Of a stretch of DNA of 64,000 bases, positions 17,816 to 26,511 are shown piece after piece (within the stretch, counting starts at the first letter, position 1; every line of letters begins with the position of its first letter). The position numbers and the translations under genes are program-made. Source of the DNA: Firmicutes bacterium UBA3553 (lineage in GTDB: Bacteria > Bacillota > Clostridia > Tissierellales > Sedimentibacteraceae); contig DFOA01000041.1 of NCBI GenBank assembly GCA_002381185.1, forward strand, positions 62,001 through 126,000. Direction: 5' to 3'. The notes under the pieces are model-generated. The model was not told the origin of the DNA, did not search any database, and saw only the letters and a list, made by a program, of their open reading frames with translations.

Positions 17816-17853
17816 AGGACCTTTCGTCAAAATGAGAAAGGTTCTATTTTTTT
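17816..17853 (+). terminator. Terminator of the SLH gene
   Basis: AGGACCTTTC (17816-17825) pairs with GAAAGGTTCT (17836-17845), then ATTTTTTT. Confidence 0.85.
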
Positions 17854-17910
17854 GTGGAAAAATCATTTTTTTAGTGGTAGACTGATATATATTTATTATA
17901 AGGAGACATT

Positions 17911-18450
17911 ATGAAGGAATTTCTTGACATTTACTTGACGTTTTTAAAAATAAGCTCTGTTACCTTTGGAGGAGGCATGGCAATGCTGCCGATTCTTCAG
18001 CGTGAAATTGTTAAAAACAAATCTTGGGTGACAGATGAAGAAGTTATGGATTACTACGCGCTAAGCCAAGGCTTGCCTGGTATTTTGGCTATAAATGTAT
18101 CTTCCATGATTGGCTATCATAAAAAGGGAATTTTGGGAGACATTGCAGCCGGCCTTGGAATTATATCACCATGCATTATAATTATTACGGTACTGACCGC
18201 ATTTATAACCAATTTCAGAGACATTGAAATAGTAAGGCATGCCTTTGCCGGAATAACACTTGGGGCGACGGCCTTAATATTCAGTGCAATTAAAGGCCTT
18301 TGGAAGAAAAGCCTTGTGGATAAGTATTGTATTGGAATATTTATAATAACATTTTTATTAATGATAATTTTTGATTTATCTCCTATTGTATTAATTATAA
18401 TCGGTGCTATATCAGGAATAATAACTAAGAAAACAGGTGCGAAATTATGA
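17911..18450 (+). CDS. Chromate transporter, first half (ChrA family)
   Basis: This 179-residue membrane protein is one half of a split CHR-family transporter. The hallmark SVTFGGGMAMLPILQRE is at residues 17-33, followed by YYALSQGLPGILAINVSSMIGY. Five or six membrane segments are visible. In clostridia, CHR genes often come as two short halves that work together; transport of chromate or sulfate is known for the family, but the natural substrate here is unknown. Its last four bases (ATGA) overlap the start of the second half. Confidence 0.88.
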   Translation: MKEFLDIYLTFLKISSVTFGGGMAMLPILQREIVKNKSWVTDEEVMDYYALSQGLPGILAINVSSMIGYHKKGILGDIAAGLGIISPCIIIITVLTAFITNFRDIEIVRHAFAGITLGATALIFSAIKGLWKKSLVDKYCIGIFIITFLLMIIFDLSPIVLIIIGAISGIITKKTGAKL

Positions 18451-19007
18451 TATATCTGCAATTGGCGTATGAATTTTTCGTTATAGGACTATTTACCTTT
18501 GGAGGAGGGCTGGCAACCATTCCGCTTTTAAAGGACTTAGCCGAAAGAACCGGATGGTATGAGGTTTCATTCATAACAGATATGATTGCAATATCTGAAT
18601 CTACACCAGGACCTATCGGAATCAACATGGCAACATATGTAGGAAATGAAGTTGCGGGATTTATGGGCGGAGTGCTTGCAACAATTGCAGAGATATTGCC
18701 TTCAATTATAATTGTGGCATTGGTTTCCAGATTTGTGACTAAGTTTAAAAACAATTCAAGTTTTAAAAATGCTTTTTACGGTATCAGGCCTGCGGTTACC
18801 GGAATACTTGCAGTTGTTGGAATTGAATTGCTGAGTGTTGCCGTAATCCGCACTGACATGATTCCGGTACATGGAATTCTCGGAAGTATTGATATATTAA
18901 AATCGGTAATATTTTTAATTGTTTTTTATTTAATTGTTAAGTTTGATAAACATCCTGTATTGTATATTTTGCTTTCAGGCCTCATTGGCATTATATTAAA
19001 GCTATAG
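18447..19007 (+). CDS. Chromate transporter, second half (ChrA family)
   Basis: This 186-residue partner of the preceding protein repeats the CHR signature: LFTFGGGLATIPLLKD near residues 16-31 and ISESTPGPIGINMATYVG. Six membrane segments are predicted by eye. The ATGA overlap with the upstream gene implies coupled translation and a heterodimer. A terminator follows directly. Confidence 0.88.
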   Translation: MIYLQLAYEFFVIGLFTFGGGLATIPLLKDLAERTGWYEVSFITDMIAISESTPGPIGINMATYVGNEVAGFMGGVLATIAEILPSIIIVALVSRFVTKFKNNSSFKNAFYGIRPAVTGILAVVGIELLSVAVIRTDMIPVHGILGSIDILKSVIFLIVFYLIVKFDKHPVLYILLSGLIGIILKL

Positions 19008-19012
19008 CAAAG

Positions 19013-19037
19013 ACTGCGTACTAAACGCAGTTTTTTA
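19013..19037 (+). terminator. Terminator of the chromate transporter pair
   Basis: ACTGCGT (19013-19019) pairs with ACGCAGT (19025-19031), then a T-run. Confidence 0.8.
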
Positions 19038-19101
19038 TTTAATGGATAATAGTAAAAAATGTGAATACAATAATCCTAAAATCCATTTCAGGAAGGCAAT
19101 T

Positions 19102-19833
19102 ATGAGCGCGGTAGAAAGATCATATTCATTTTTATATAAAAAGGTTGTAAAAGCTGTAAATCCATTAAAAAAGAAGGTTATAAAAACCGAATGCATAGTC
19201 CATAAATTTATAAACAATCAGGCTATTGAAATACTTAAAAACGATAGGCACGATGAAATTTATGGCGAACTTTCAAAATATATAGATAATATTAACGAAG
19301 GTGCAGTATGGGCAGATCAGGATTTTAAAAGCAGTAATCACTTTTTTAATCCAAATACAAAAAAGGGGTTATATGGAAACAGTAATGCAAAAATAGAGTG
19401 CATTGCTTATTATAAACGTGCAATAAAAGAATATTTGCAGGGAGATGTGAAGACAGCTATGTTTTATTTAGGTGCAGCCTGCCATTTGATTCAGGATTTG
19501 ACCATACCCCAGCATGCAAACGTGGAGCTTCTCCATAGTCACAGGGCTTATGAAAACTGGGTTATTAAGATGCACAACAAACAGCAGAAATTCAAGGTGC
19601 AAAAAGGAGGAATATATCTTAATTCAATAGAAGGATATATTTATTTAAACACTAAATATGCTCTGGAAACTCACAGGAAATATTCCTGTATTAAAAACGA
19701 ACACATGAGATTCCATAAAACCACATCAGTTGTATTGGTTATGGCGCAGAAAACCACGGCAGGATTAATGTATAACTTTTTCTATGACATGCAAAGATTG
19801 AAAGCAATAAAAGCATACAAGGAGAATAAGTAA
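19102..19833 (+). CDS. Zinc-dependent phospholipase C-like protein without signal peptide
   Basis: This 243-residue protein belongs to the clostridial alpha-toxin/PLC zinc hydrolase fold. Most metal ligands align: His in TECIVHKF, Asp in AVWADQD, His in SNHFF, His and Asp in CHLIQD, His in IPQHAN and the His/Glu pair in LLHSHRAYENW. Known secreted members begin with a Trp that becomes a zinc ligand after signal cleavage; here there is no signal peptide and no such Trp. It may act in the cytosol or be inactive. Start 19102 has CAGGAAGGCAATT; the in-frame ATG at 19042 has no ribosome site and lies on the preceding terminator. Confidence 0.65.
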   Translation: MSAVERSYSFLYKKVVKAVNPLKKKVIKTECIVHKFINNQAIEILKNDRHDEIYGELSKYIDNINEGAVWADQDFKSSNHFFNPNTKKGLYGNSNAKIECIAYYKRAIKEYLQGDVKTAMFYLGAACHLIQDLTIPQHANVELLHSHRAYENWVIKMHNKQQKFKVQKGGIYLNSIEGYIYLNTKYALETHRKYSCIKNEHMRFHKTTSVVLVMAQKTTAGLMYNFFYDMQRLKAIKAYKENK

Positions 19834-19855
19834 ATTTTATTATTTTAAATACTTA

Positions 19856-19910
19856 TTGACAAAGCGTAACTGGTTACATATAATAAAAATGTAACCAGTT
19901 ACGCTTTTTG
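19856..19910 (+). promoter_or_regulatory. Consensus promoter with paired MarR-type operators
   Basis: TTGACA (19856-19861) and TATAAT (19879-19884) lie 17 bases apart, a full consensus promoter. Two palindromes, GTAACTGGTTAC (19866-19877, in the spacer) and GTAACCAGTTAC (19891-19902, over the expected start site), lie in inverted order within 19-bp arms (19861-19879 and 19889-19907) that are perfect complements. The arms plus the T-run at 19905-19909 can also fold as a terminator for the upstream gene. Confidence 0.8.
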
Positions 19911-19955
19911 ATTAAAACATTTGCAGCGAAAATAAATTTAAATAAGAGGAAAATA

Positions 19956-20420
19956 ATGAATGATATTATAGAAAAAGCACATATTTTTGGGTCTGTTTTT
20001 ACTTTGGCAAACAGGCTTCAGGTATTAGGAGACAGAATGGATCCTGATTTGACGGTCAAGCAGTGGCTGCTGATAGCATCCATAACACAATATGACAGCT
20101 ATGCTCCGACAATCAGCGAGGTTGCGGATACAATAGGGAATTCAAGGCAGAATGTAAAAAAAATGGCTGCCATACTTGAAAGAGAAGGATTTCTTAAGCT
20201 CAACAAGGATGCAGATGACGCAAGAATAGTCAGAATCACCCTTACAGAAAAATGCAAGAATTATTTAAATAACAGAGCAGTCATGGAAACGGAGTTTATT
20301 GAACAATTGTTTAAGAATTTTGATTCCCGAATGGTGAAGGAGTTATACCGCGGTATATCCAAGCTGGAGGAAAATATAACAGAAATGGAGAATAAATATG
20401 GAAAGATCGAAAAGGAGTAA
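19956..20420 (+). CDS. MarR-family transcriptional regulator
   Basis: This 154-residue winged-helix repressor has the MarR pattern: VKQWLLIASI, then YAPTISEVADTIGNSRQNVKKMAAILEREGFL (helix-turn-helix) and DARIVRITLTEKCKNYL (wing). It probably binds the two GTAAC-type palindromes over its own promoter and represses itself and the next gene. Start 19956 has AAGAGGAAAATA; a TTG at 19908 is too near the predicted transcript start and has no ribosome site. Its end overlaps the next gene by 23 bases. Confidence 0.88.
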   Translation: MNDIIEKAHIFGSVFTLANRLQVLGDRMDPDLTVKQWLLIASITQYDSYAPTISEVADTIGNSRQNVKKMAAILEREGFLKLNKDADDARIVRITLTEKCKNYLNNRAVMETEFIEQLFKNFDSRMVKELYRGISKLEENITEMENKYGKIEKE

Positions 20421-21264
20421 AAAAATTATGTGGTATGTATTAACTATATTATTGGTTTTAATTGCAATATTAATTGTTTTCTTTAAACTGCCTTTTTCCA
20501 AAATAAAAACAGAATTCAACAAAACAGTTGAATATAAAGTTTCAAATGTAAATGAAACACAGGAGGTTTTTACCGATAACGACATAAAAGAACTGCCGAA
20601 GACTGTTCAAAATTATTTCAAACACTGTGGATATATTGGAAAAACTAAAATGAATTATATGAAAGCTGAATTCAAAAATGTGAATTTTAAAATGTCAGCT
20701 GAAAAAACCATACAAATTGATTACACTCAGTATAATTTTGTAAATAAACCTGACAGATTTGCATTTATTGATTCATCCTTGATGGGAATCCCTTTTGAAG
20801 GGTTTGATTCATACAATGACGGCGTTGGAAGCATGAAAGGCTGCATTGCAAAGTTAGTCACGTTGTTTGATCAAAGAGGATATGAAATGGATAGAGCCTG
20901 TCTGGTTACTTATTTAGCGGAAAGCCTTATGATGCCGAATGCGGCGCTGCAGGATTTTATAGAGTGGGAAGAAATAGATGAAACACATGCAAAGGCAACA
21001 ATAAACAATTGCGGCATATCAGCATCCGGAATTTTCACATTTGATGCAAATGGATTGTGGCTGTCATTTAAAACAGGCGACAGGGTGGCAACAGCCATGG
21101 ACGGATCAAAAAGAGAAGCGGAATGGTCTGCCGTTATAAATGAATATCATGAAGTAGACGGCATTTTGCAGCCAAAGGTTGTACAGTCCATATGGCATTA
21201 TCCCGAAGGAGATGATATATATTTTAATGATAACAAAGCTGATTTTACAATTGAATATCATTAA
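20398..21264 (+). CDS. Membrane-anchored protein of the DUF6544/DUF6920 type
   Basis: This 288-residue protein has one N-terminal membrane helix (residues 10-30) after a basic start MERSKRSKK, so most of it lies outside the membrane on the extracellular face. It fits, from memory, a family labelled DUF6544 or DUF6920, with LPKTVQNYFKHCGYIGK, MKAEFKNVNFKM and a late HEVDGILQPKVVQSIWHYPEGD. Function is unknown. GGAGAATAA precedes the ATG inside the marR gene, so the two are co-translated and this protein is the probable target of the repressor. Confidence 0.6.
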   Translation: MERSKRSKKIMWYVLTILLVLIAILIVFFKLPFSKIKTEFNKTVEYKVSNVNETQEVFTDNDIKELPKTVQNYFKHCGYIGKTKMNYMKAEFKNVNFKMSAEKTIQIDYTQYNFVNKPDRFAFIDSSLMGIPFEGFDSYNDGVGSMKGCIAKLVTLFDQRGYEMDRACLVTYLAESLMMPNAALQDFIEWEEIDETHAKATINNCGISASGIFTFDANGLWLSFKTGDRVATAMDGSKREAEWSAVINEYHEVDGILQPKVVQSIWHYPEGDDIYFNDNKADFTIEYH

Positions 21265-21324
21265 AATATTGAGGGAAAGCTTATTGAATGATATAATAAT
21301 AAAAACAGATCAGAGAGGTGAATG

Positions 21325-22293
21325 ATGAAACCAAAAATATACATTGCAAGACAAATACCTTCTTTCGTTGAAGAATACATAGGAAAATACTGTGATTATG
21401 AAAAGCTCGGAGGAGATAATGATGCAGGCCATGAAGAACTGCTTATAAAGCTTCACGATAAAGAAGGTCTGCTGACGGCAGGAACAAAGATTGATAAAAA
21501 TCTTCTTGATCATGCGCCAAAATTAAAGGTAGTGAGCAACATGTCAGTTGGATACAATAATTTTGACATAAAGGAAATGAAAACAAGGAATGTGATTGGA
21601 ACCAATACTCCAGGTGTTCTGAATGACACGGTTGCCGATTTGATATTTGCATTAATGCTTTCATCTGCAAGGAAGGTTGCAGAAATGGACCGCTATGTGA
21701 GAGAGGGCAAGTGGAATTCAACAGATGATGAAGAAGTGTTCGGAAAGGACATCCACCATGCCACTCTTGGAATAATAGGCATGGGAAGGATAGGCCAGGA
21801 TGTTGCAAAGAGAGCACGTTACGGTTTCGATATGAATGTATTGTATTACAACCGATCAAGAAAATATGATGCGGAAGAAAATTTAGGAGTAAAATATGCT
21901 GACTTAAATACAGTTCTCAGTCAAAGCGACTTTATCCTTATAATGACTTCCCTGACAGATGAAACATATCACATGATTGATGAAGAACAGTTTGATTTAA
22001 TGAAGAGAGATTCCATATTTATAAATGCTTCAAGGGGAGCCACAGTCAATGAAAAAGCACTTATAAAGGCTTTGGAGGAAAAAAAGATTTTAGGAGCAGG
22101 ACTTGACGTTTATGAGCAGGAGCCCATTGAGAAAAACAATCCTCTTCTTAAAATGAAAAATGTTGTATTACTGCCCCACATTGGTTCAGCAACAATAAAA
22201 ACCAGAAGCGATATGGCAATGCTCGCAGCTTCCAACATAGTAAAAGCTTTACTTGGAGAGGTTCCTCCGAACATAGTTCCTGAATTGAAATAA
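21325..22293 (+). CDS. D-2-hydroxyacid dehydrogenase (glyoxylate/glycerate type)
   Basis: This 322-residue NAD(P)-dependent dehydrogenase reduces a 2-oxoacid such as glyoxylate or hydroxypyruvate. The nucleotide loop is GMGRIGQ near residue 152. Catalytic residues are Arg in NASRGATV, Glu in EQEPI and His in LPHIGSAT. It is a different subfamily from the minus-strand enzyme at 14681. AGAGAGGTGA precedes two adjacent ATGs (21322 and 21325); the second has better spacing. It has no partner genes in its unit. Confidence 0.88.
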   Translation: MKPKIYIARQIPSFVEEYIGKYCDYEKLGGDNDAGHEELLIKLHDKEGLLTAGTKIDKNLLDHAPKLKVVSNMSVGYNNFDIKEMKTRNVIGTNTPGVLNDTVADLIFALMLSSARKVAEMDRYVREGKWNSTDDEEVFGKDIHHATLGIIGMGRIGQDVAKRARYGFDMNVLYYNRSRKYDAEENLGVKYADLNTVLSQSDFILIMTSLTDETYHMIDEEQFDLMKRDSIFINASRGATVNEKALIKALEEKKILGAGLDVYEQEPIEKNNPLLKMKNVVLLPHIGSATIKTRSDMAMLAASNIVKALLGEVPPNIVPELK

Positions 22294-22365
22294 GTGGATT
22301 TTCACGGCAGAAAGGCTATGTATTTATACTCATTCGTAGAATACTGCGTGAAAAGGAGTGATTTT

Positions 22366-22458
22366 ATGAAAAATATATTTCCTCCTGCAAATAAAAGAGA
22401 CTATCAGAATAATAAAAAAAGTCGGGATAATTCCCGACTTCTATTGTTAATGCTTTAA
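22366..22458 (+). CDS. Possible 30-residue small protein
   Basis: An ATG with a strong AAAAGGAGTG upstream opens 30 codons (start MKNIFPPANK, end LLLLML). The last third runs through the terminator hairpin of the convergent cold-shock gene, which argues against a conserved protein. No family recognised. Confidence 0.25.
   Translation: MKNIFPPANKRDYQNNKKSRDNSRLLLLML
22419..22440 (-). terminator. Terminator of the cold-shock gene
   Basis: On the minus strand AAGTCGGGA and its complement form a stem around a short AT loop and run into a T-stretch (the A-run 22414-22420 on the plus strand). Confidence 0.85.
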
Positions 22459-22659
22459 TTACAGAACGTTTACGTTTGTAGCTTGTTCGCCTTTATTACC
22501 TTGAGTAATGTCGAAGCTAACAGCCTGACCTTCTTCTAATGATTTGAAGCCATTTCCTTGAATAGCTGAAAAATGAACAAATATATCATTTCCTCTATCT
22601 GTAGTTATAAATCCAAATCCTTTTTCTGCGTTAAACCATTTAACTGTACCCTTATTCAT
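22459..22659 (-). CDS. Cold-shock protein, CspA family
   Basis: This 66-residue single cold-shock domain binds single-stranded RNA and DNA and acts as an RNA chaperone. RNP1 is KGFGFI (residues 13-18) and RNP2 is IFVHF (residues 26-30). TAGGAGGTACCT precedes the ATG. A promoter lies about 130 bases upstream, leaving the long 5' leader usual for cold-shock genes, and a strong terminator follows. Confidence 0.95.
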   Translation of the reverse strand: MNKGTVKWFNAEKGFGFITTDRGNDIFVHFSAIQGNGFKSLEEGQAVSFDITQGNKGEQATNVNVL

Positions 22660-22787
22660 AGGTACCTCCTAATTATTATTTATATTGCATTGCATATAAA
22701 AAATTCACATATTTTTACAAATTATATACACTTAACATACATATAATTTCTAAAAACATGTGAAATCTATAAATACATCTGTAATAC
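22660..22787 (-). promoter_or_regulatory. Long 5' leader of the cold-shock gene
   Basis: About 128 transcribed bases lie between the predicted start site and the ATG. Csp leaders act as thermosensors in known bacteria; no specific fold was traced here. Confidence 0.5.
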
Positions 22788-22793
22788 TACTAC

Positions 22794-22822
22794 AATATAA
22801 CATATGTATTTAGATAAGTCAA
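22794..22822 (-). promoter_or_regulatory. Promoter of the cold-shock gene
   Basis: On the minus strand TTGACT (22822-22817) and TATATT (22799-22794) are 17 bases apart. Confidence 0.65.
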
Positions 22823-23001
22823 TTGTTTTTTTAATAATAAATTTTTTTATTTTTGTATTGCTAAGCTCTATAACTGTAAAAATATACTTTTAATGCATTG
22901 CTATAATATTTTAACCAAAATTTTTTGTTTTAAAACAATGGACAAACTCCAATGTTTGCCCGATTTTAAAAAAATTGTTGATAAAAGCTTTAAAAAAGTT
23001 G

Positions 23002-23030
23002 TTGACAAAAATATGTAAGTGAATTATTAT
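23002..23030 (+). promoter_or_regulatory. Promoter of the T-box operon
   Basis: TTGACA (23002-23007) and TATTAT (23025-23030) are 17 bases apart. The transcript would start near 23037, at the head of the T-box leader. Confidence 0.75.
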
Positions 23031-23036
23031 TACAAA

Positions 23037-23335
23037 TAATAAAAAAATATTATTTGCGTTGACGCAGAGAAAGATATTTTAGTCATTAACAGAGAGTTGG
23101 AACAGGTGGGAGCCAACAATGAAAGAAATATGTAATGTTCACTGCCGAGCATGTCTGTTTAAAGGAAACAAAAGCCAAGTAGACGGATACGTGCACTCAC
23201 GTTACAGAGTTAGAAGTTGTCAGACTTTGAAGTGATGATGTTTTTTATCATAATTAGGGTGGTACCGCGGAATCTTTCGTCCCTATAAGCACATTTGATT
23301 CAAATGTGTTTATAGGAATGAAAGATTTTTTATTT
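23037..23335 (+). promoter_or_regulatory. T-box riboswitch, probable phenylalanine specifier
   Basis: The leader senses uncharged tRNA and lets transcription pass a terminator. AGAGAGTTGG (23090s) marks the distal Stem I. The helix ATATTT/AAATAT and the lower GCAG/CTGC bound the specifier loop. In it, TTC (23138-23140) is followed by A and CTGCCGAG, matching the usual NNN-A-CUCC-GAG layout, so Phe is read. The T-box core AGGGTGGTACCGCG is at 23256-23269; its UGGU pairs with a tRNA ending ACCA, meaning discriminator A, as in tRNA-Phe. The terminator spans about 23271-23333 (long stem, T-run). The tRNA assignment is inference; the T-box class is certain. Confidence 0.92.
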
Positions 23336-23413
23336 TATAGCCACGAATAATCTAAAAAGATATATAAGCTTTGGCCAAAGTTAAATATATAAAATTAAAA
23401 CGAGGAGTATAAC

Positions 23414-24574
23414 ATGGACACTAAATTAGTCAATCAGGAACAAAATGAAAAAGTCACGCGGAAATCTGCGATACCAACATTCGTGGGAATTGCGGCAGTG
23501 TGGTTTGGAACACATGCCGGTCCGGGTGTTGCATCTGGAAAACAGGTAGTATCATACTATGCGTCTTATGGGAAATTAGGTATATTTTCACCTATAATTG
23601 CAATGGCATTATTAGGAGCAGCAATATATTTTGCACTCGAATATTCAAGAGTGAATGAAGTACATGATTTTAAAACCTTTACAAATAAGTTCTTTCATCC
23701 CTACGAGAAATTATTCAGCACCTTCTTTGAAATATGTTTCCTTGTAACATGCCTTCTGGCTCCTGGGCTGTGCATTGCAACCAGTGCTCAGCTTTTTGAG
23801 CAGTTCTTCGGATTAAATGTGTGGGCAGGAACAATATTGATGGCTTTAATTTCTGTTATCCTTGTAATTTACGGAGCGGATATTGTAAAGGCTGCATCAA
23901 CAGGACTTACGGTAGGTATAATTGCGGTACTTGCAATTATTGTTTCATTGGGGATTAAAGCAGGCAGCGGAACAATTGCTGTGAACTGGACAAATTCATC
24001 ATTTATGGACTTTCCTGTTTTGGGAGGACTCTGGTCTGCAATATCGTACGCAGGATTTCAGTCGACAGGTATAATAGGAAATTGTGTATCAGTGTCAGAC
24101 GGACTGAACTCAAGGCGGGATTCTATTAAGTCAGCAATATTGGGAACGGTATTAAATTCATTGATGCTTTCTTCAATAGTTATTGTAAATTATGCTTTCC
24201 AGCCTGAATCAATAAACAATCTTCTTCCTAATTTCTATATTGTTCAGCAACTGGGAATTCCCGTATTAGAAACTGTATATGTATTCTTTGTTGTTATGGC
24301 CTCATTGTCCACAATAATCACTTTTGCGTTTTCGCTGGTGGTAAGATTCGGAAACAAAGAATTGTTTGTTAAAAACATAAAAAGTGAAAGAAGCAGAAGC
24401 TTATTGATTGTATTGGTGATGCTTATACTTGACGTAATAGTTTCAACATTCGGCATAGCTCAGATAATAAATATAGGTTATAAATACTTGGGTTACTTTT
24501 CAATATTCGTGGTAATGTTCCCGTTCATTTTAATAGGAATCAAAAAACAGAAACAGACTAAATTATCAATTTAA
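23414..24574 (+). CDS. YkvI-type transporter under T-box control
   Basis: This 386-residue membrane protein has about eleven hydrophobic segments and a charged N-terminus. The first segment, WFGTHAGPGVASGKQ, has the Gly-rich break of the APC-like YkvI group, as in the paralogue at 7552. T-box control points to an aromatic or related amino acid as substrate, most likely phenylalanine if the TTC specifier is right. CGAGGAG precedes the ATG. It is followed by a repeat element and the etf genes, probably in one operon. Confidence 0.75.
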   Translation: MDTKLVNQEQNEKVTRKSAIPTFVGIAAVWFGTHAGPGVASGKQVVSYYASYGKLGIFSPIIAMALLGAAIYFALEYSRVNEVHDFKTFTNKFFHPYEKLFSTFFEICFLVTCLLAPGLCIATSAQLFEQFFGLNVWAGTILMALISVILVIYGADIVKAASTGLTVGIIAVLAIIVSLGIKAGSGTIAVNWTNSSFMDFPVLGGLWSAISYAGFQSTGIIGNCVSVSDGLNSRRDSIKSAILGTVLNSLMLSSIVIVNYAFQPESINNLLPNFYIVQQLGIPVLETVYVFFVVMASLSTIITFAFSLVVRFGNKELFVKNIKSERSRSLLIVLVMLILDVIVSTFGIAQIINIGYKYLGYFSIFVVMFPFILIGIKKQKQTKLSI

Positions 24575-24575
24575 T

Positions 24576-24646
24576 TGTCATACCGGGCATGGTCAAGAAT
24601 CTCCTGTTCCGGAACAGGAGATTCTTAATTACCGCTTGGAATGACA
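24576..24646. repeat. REP-like inverted repeat with 32-bp perfect palindrome
   Basis: TGTCAT at 24576 and ATGACA at 24641 bracket two inverted halves that meet in a perfect 32-bp palindrome (24595-24626). Each half follows the pattern GTCAT-CC-G-GC...AAGAATCTC, shared with copies at 54871-54933 and 60989-61018. It lies between the transporter and etfB, where it could attenuate or stabilise the operon transcript. Confidence 0.65.
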
Positions 24647-24664
24647 AATTATCAGGAGGTTCAA

Positions 24665-25468
24665 ATGAAAATAATTGTACTCGTAAAACAAGTGCCGGAT
24701 ATGGAAAAGGTCAGATTTGACAGAGAAAAAGGAAGAATAGACCGCTCATCAGCAGGCACGGAAATAAATCCCTTTGATTTAAATGCATTGGAAGCGGCAC
24801 TACAGATAGGAGAAAAAACAAAAGCTCATATAACAGCTCTTACAATGGGTCCCCCTCAGGCAGAAGATGCATTGAGAGAAGCAATTGCAAGAGGAGCTGA
24901 TGAAGGAATTCTTTTGACAGATATGAAATTCGGAGGTTCAGACGTAAAGGCTACAGCAGGTATATTGTCTGCGGCTATAGAAAAAATCGGAGAGTACGAT
25001 TTGATAATTGCGGGAATACAGACTGTTGATGGGGATACGGGACAGGTTGGTCCCGAAACAGCAGGCTATTTGGGAATACCGCATATAAGCGGAGTGGAAG
25101 CTATAATTGATTATTCGGGAAGTAATATTGAGGTTGTCAGCAGCGTATGGGAAAGCCGGTATTTAAAGAAAGGCAGTTATCCTCTTTTGATAACTGTGAC
25201 AAAGGACGTTAATGTACCGAGGCTTCCAACCTTTAAAAATAAAATGAAAGCGCGAAAGTCGGAAATTACCAAATGGACTTTTGAGGATTTAAAGGATATT
25301 GCAGATGATACAAAAATAGGGGTTAAGGGCTCACCAACAAAGGTTAAGAAAATAGAAGTTCCTTCTCAATCACAGAGAGAGGGAAGATTATATAAAGACA
25401 GCGATGGAAAAGCGATCCCGGATATATTAAATGTCCTAAAGGAAAATAAGGTACTTAAGGAGGCATAA
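24665..25468 (+). CDS. etfB: Electron transfer flavoprotein, beta subunit
   Basis: This 267-residue subunit pairs with EtfA to carry electrons between flavin enzymes. It opens MKIIVLVKQVPDMEKVRFD, has the EINPFDLNALEAAL stretch and the AMP/FAD-binding GIQTVDGDTGQVGPETAGYLG, then ESRYLKKGSYPLLITV and DVNVPRLPTFKNKMKAR. The last contains the recognition-loop region. Start 24665 has CAGGAGGTTCAA; eight open codons upstream overlap the repeat. Etf proteins of this type in anaerobes often bifurcate electrons; whether this one does depends on residues best judged by alignment. Confidence 0.95.
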   Translation: MKIIVLVKQVPDMEKVRFDREKGRIDRSSAGTEINPFDLNALEAALQIGEKTKAHITALTMGPPQAEDALREAIARGADEGILLTDMKFGGSDVKATAGILSAAIEKIGEYDLIIAGIQTVDGDTGQVGPETAGYLGIPHISGVEAIIDYSGSNIEVVSSVWESRYLKKGSYPLLITVTKDVNVPRLPTFKNKMKARKSEITKWTFEDLKDIADDTKIGVKGSPTKVKKIEVPSQSQREGRLYKDSDGKAIPDILNVLKENKVLKEA

Positions 25469-25469
25469 C

Positions 25470-26465
25470 ATGACAGAAAAAGAATACAGCGGAATTTTAA
25501 TTTTTGCCGAGCAAAAAAATAATATAATTCATAATGTAGCTTATGAACTTCTTGGAAAGGGCAGACTGCTGGCAGGAAAACTAAATTGCGGCTTAAGTGC
25601 GGTTGTTTTAGGACCTGATGAAATTAATATAAAAGAATTAATATACAGAGGAGCAGACAAAGTTTACCACATAGCTGACGAAGAAATTTTCAGCAGTCCG
25701 GATGAGCTTATTTATGCCGAAAATATTGTAAAATTAATAAATGAGTTAAAACCTGAAATATGCCTGTTTGGTGCAACATCATTCGGAAGAAGTCTTGCCC
25801 CGAGAGTTGCATCGTCATTGCATGCCGGTCTCACCGCAGACTGCACGGACCTTCAAATCGATGATGATATGAAATTGATTCAGGTAAGACCTGCATTCAG
25901 TGAAAACATTCTGGCTCATATTAAATCCGATACCTATCCGCAAATGTCAACGGTAAGATATAAAGAGTTTGATGAGGCAGAAAGAGATGAAAAAAGAACC
26001 GGAGAAATAATAACAGTTGAACCTGTTAATTCAAGTAACAATACAATTGAAATATTAGAAGAGCTGCCAAATGAAAATATTAATATAGCTGATTCCAAAG
26101 TAGTAGTTGCAGCAGGTGCGTCCATAAAAAGCGCAGAAGATTTAAATATGATTAAGGAACTGGCTGATTTACTGGGCGGAGAAGTAGGTGCATCAAGAGC
26201 ATTGGTGGAAACAGGAATAATATCAAAAGATCATCAGGTAGGCTACAGCGGAAACAGGGTAAAACCTAAAATTTACATTGCATGCGGTATTTCAGGAGCA
26301 CCTCAGCATCTGGCGGGAATGAAAGAATCGGGCATCATAATTGCCATTAACAATGACCCGTCAGCACCCATATTTAACGTTGCTGATTATTCAATAGTGG
26401 GAGACATTTATAAAATCGTACCGGAACTCATAAGAGCAATTAAAAACGAAGAATTGAAAATATAA
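25470..26465 (+). CDS. etfA: Electron transfer flavoprotein, alpha subunit
   Basis: This 331-residue subunit holds FAD in its C-terminal domain, seen as LADLLGGEVGASRALVETG, HQVGYSGNRVKPKIYIACGISGAPQHLAG and AINNDPSAPIFNVADYSIVGD. The N-terminal domain includes CLFGATSFGRSLAPRVASSL. AAGGAGG precedes the ATG and the gene starts one base after etfB. It feeds or draws electrons from the FAD dehydrogenase encoded next. Confidence 0.95.
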   Translation: MTEKEYSGILIFAEQKNNIIHNVAYELLGKGRLLAGKLNCGLSAVVLGPDEINIKELIYRGADKVYHIADEEIFSSPDELIYAENIVKLINELKPEICLFGATSFGRSLAPRVASSLHAGLTADCTDLQIDDDMKLIQVRPAFSENILAHIKSDTYPQMSTVRYKEFDEAERDEKRTGEIITVEPVNSSNNTIEILEELPNENINIADSKVVVAAGASIKSAEDLNMIKELADLLGGEVGASRALVETGIISKDHQVGYSGNRVKPKIYIACGISGAPQHLAGMKESGIIIAINNDPSAPIFNVADYSIVGDIYKIVPELIRAIKNEELKI

Positions 26466-26511
26466 AATAACATTGGAAAATAAACATAAAATTAACATAC
26501 AGGAGGAAGTA

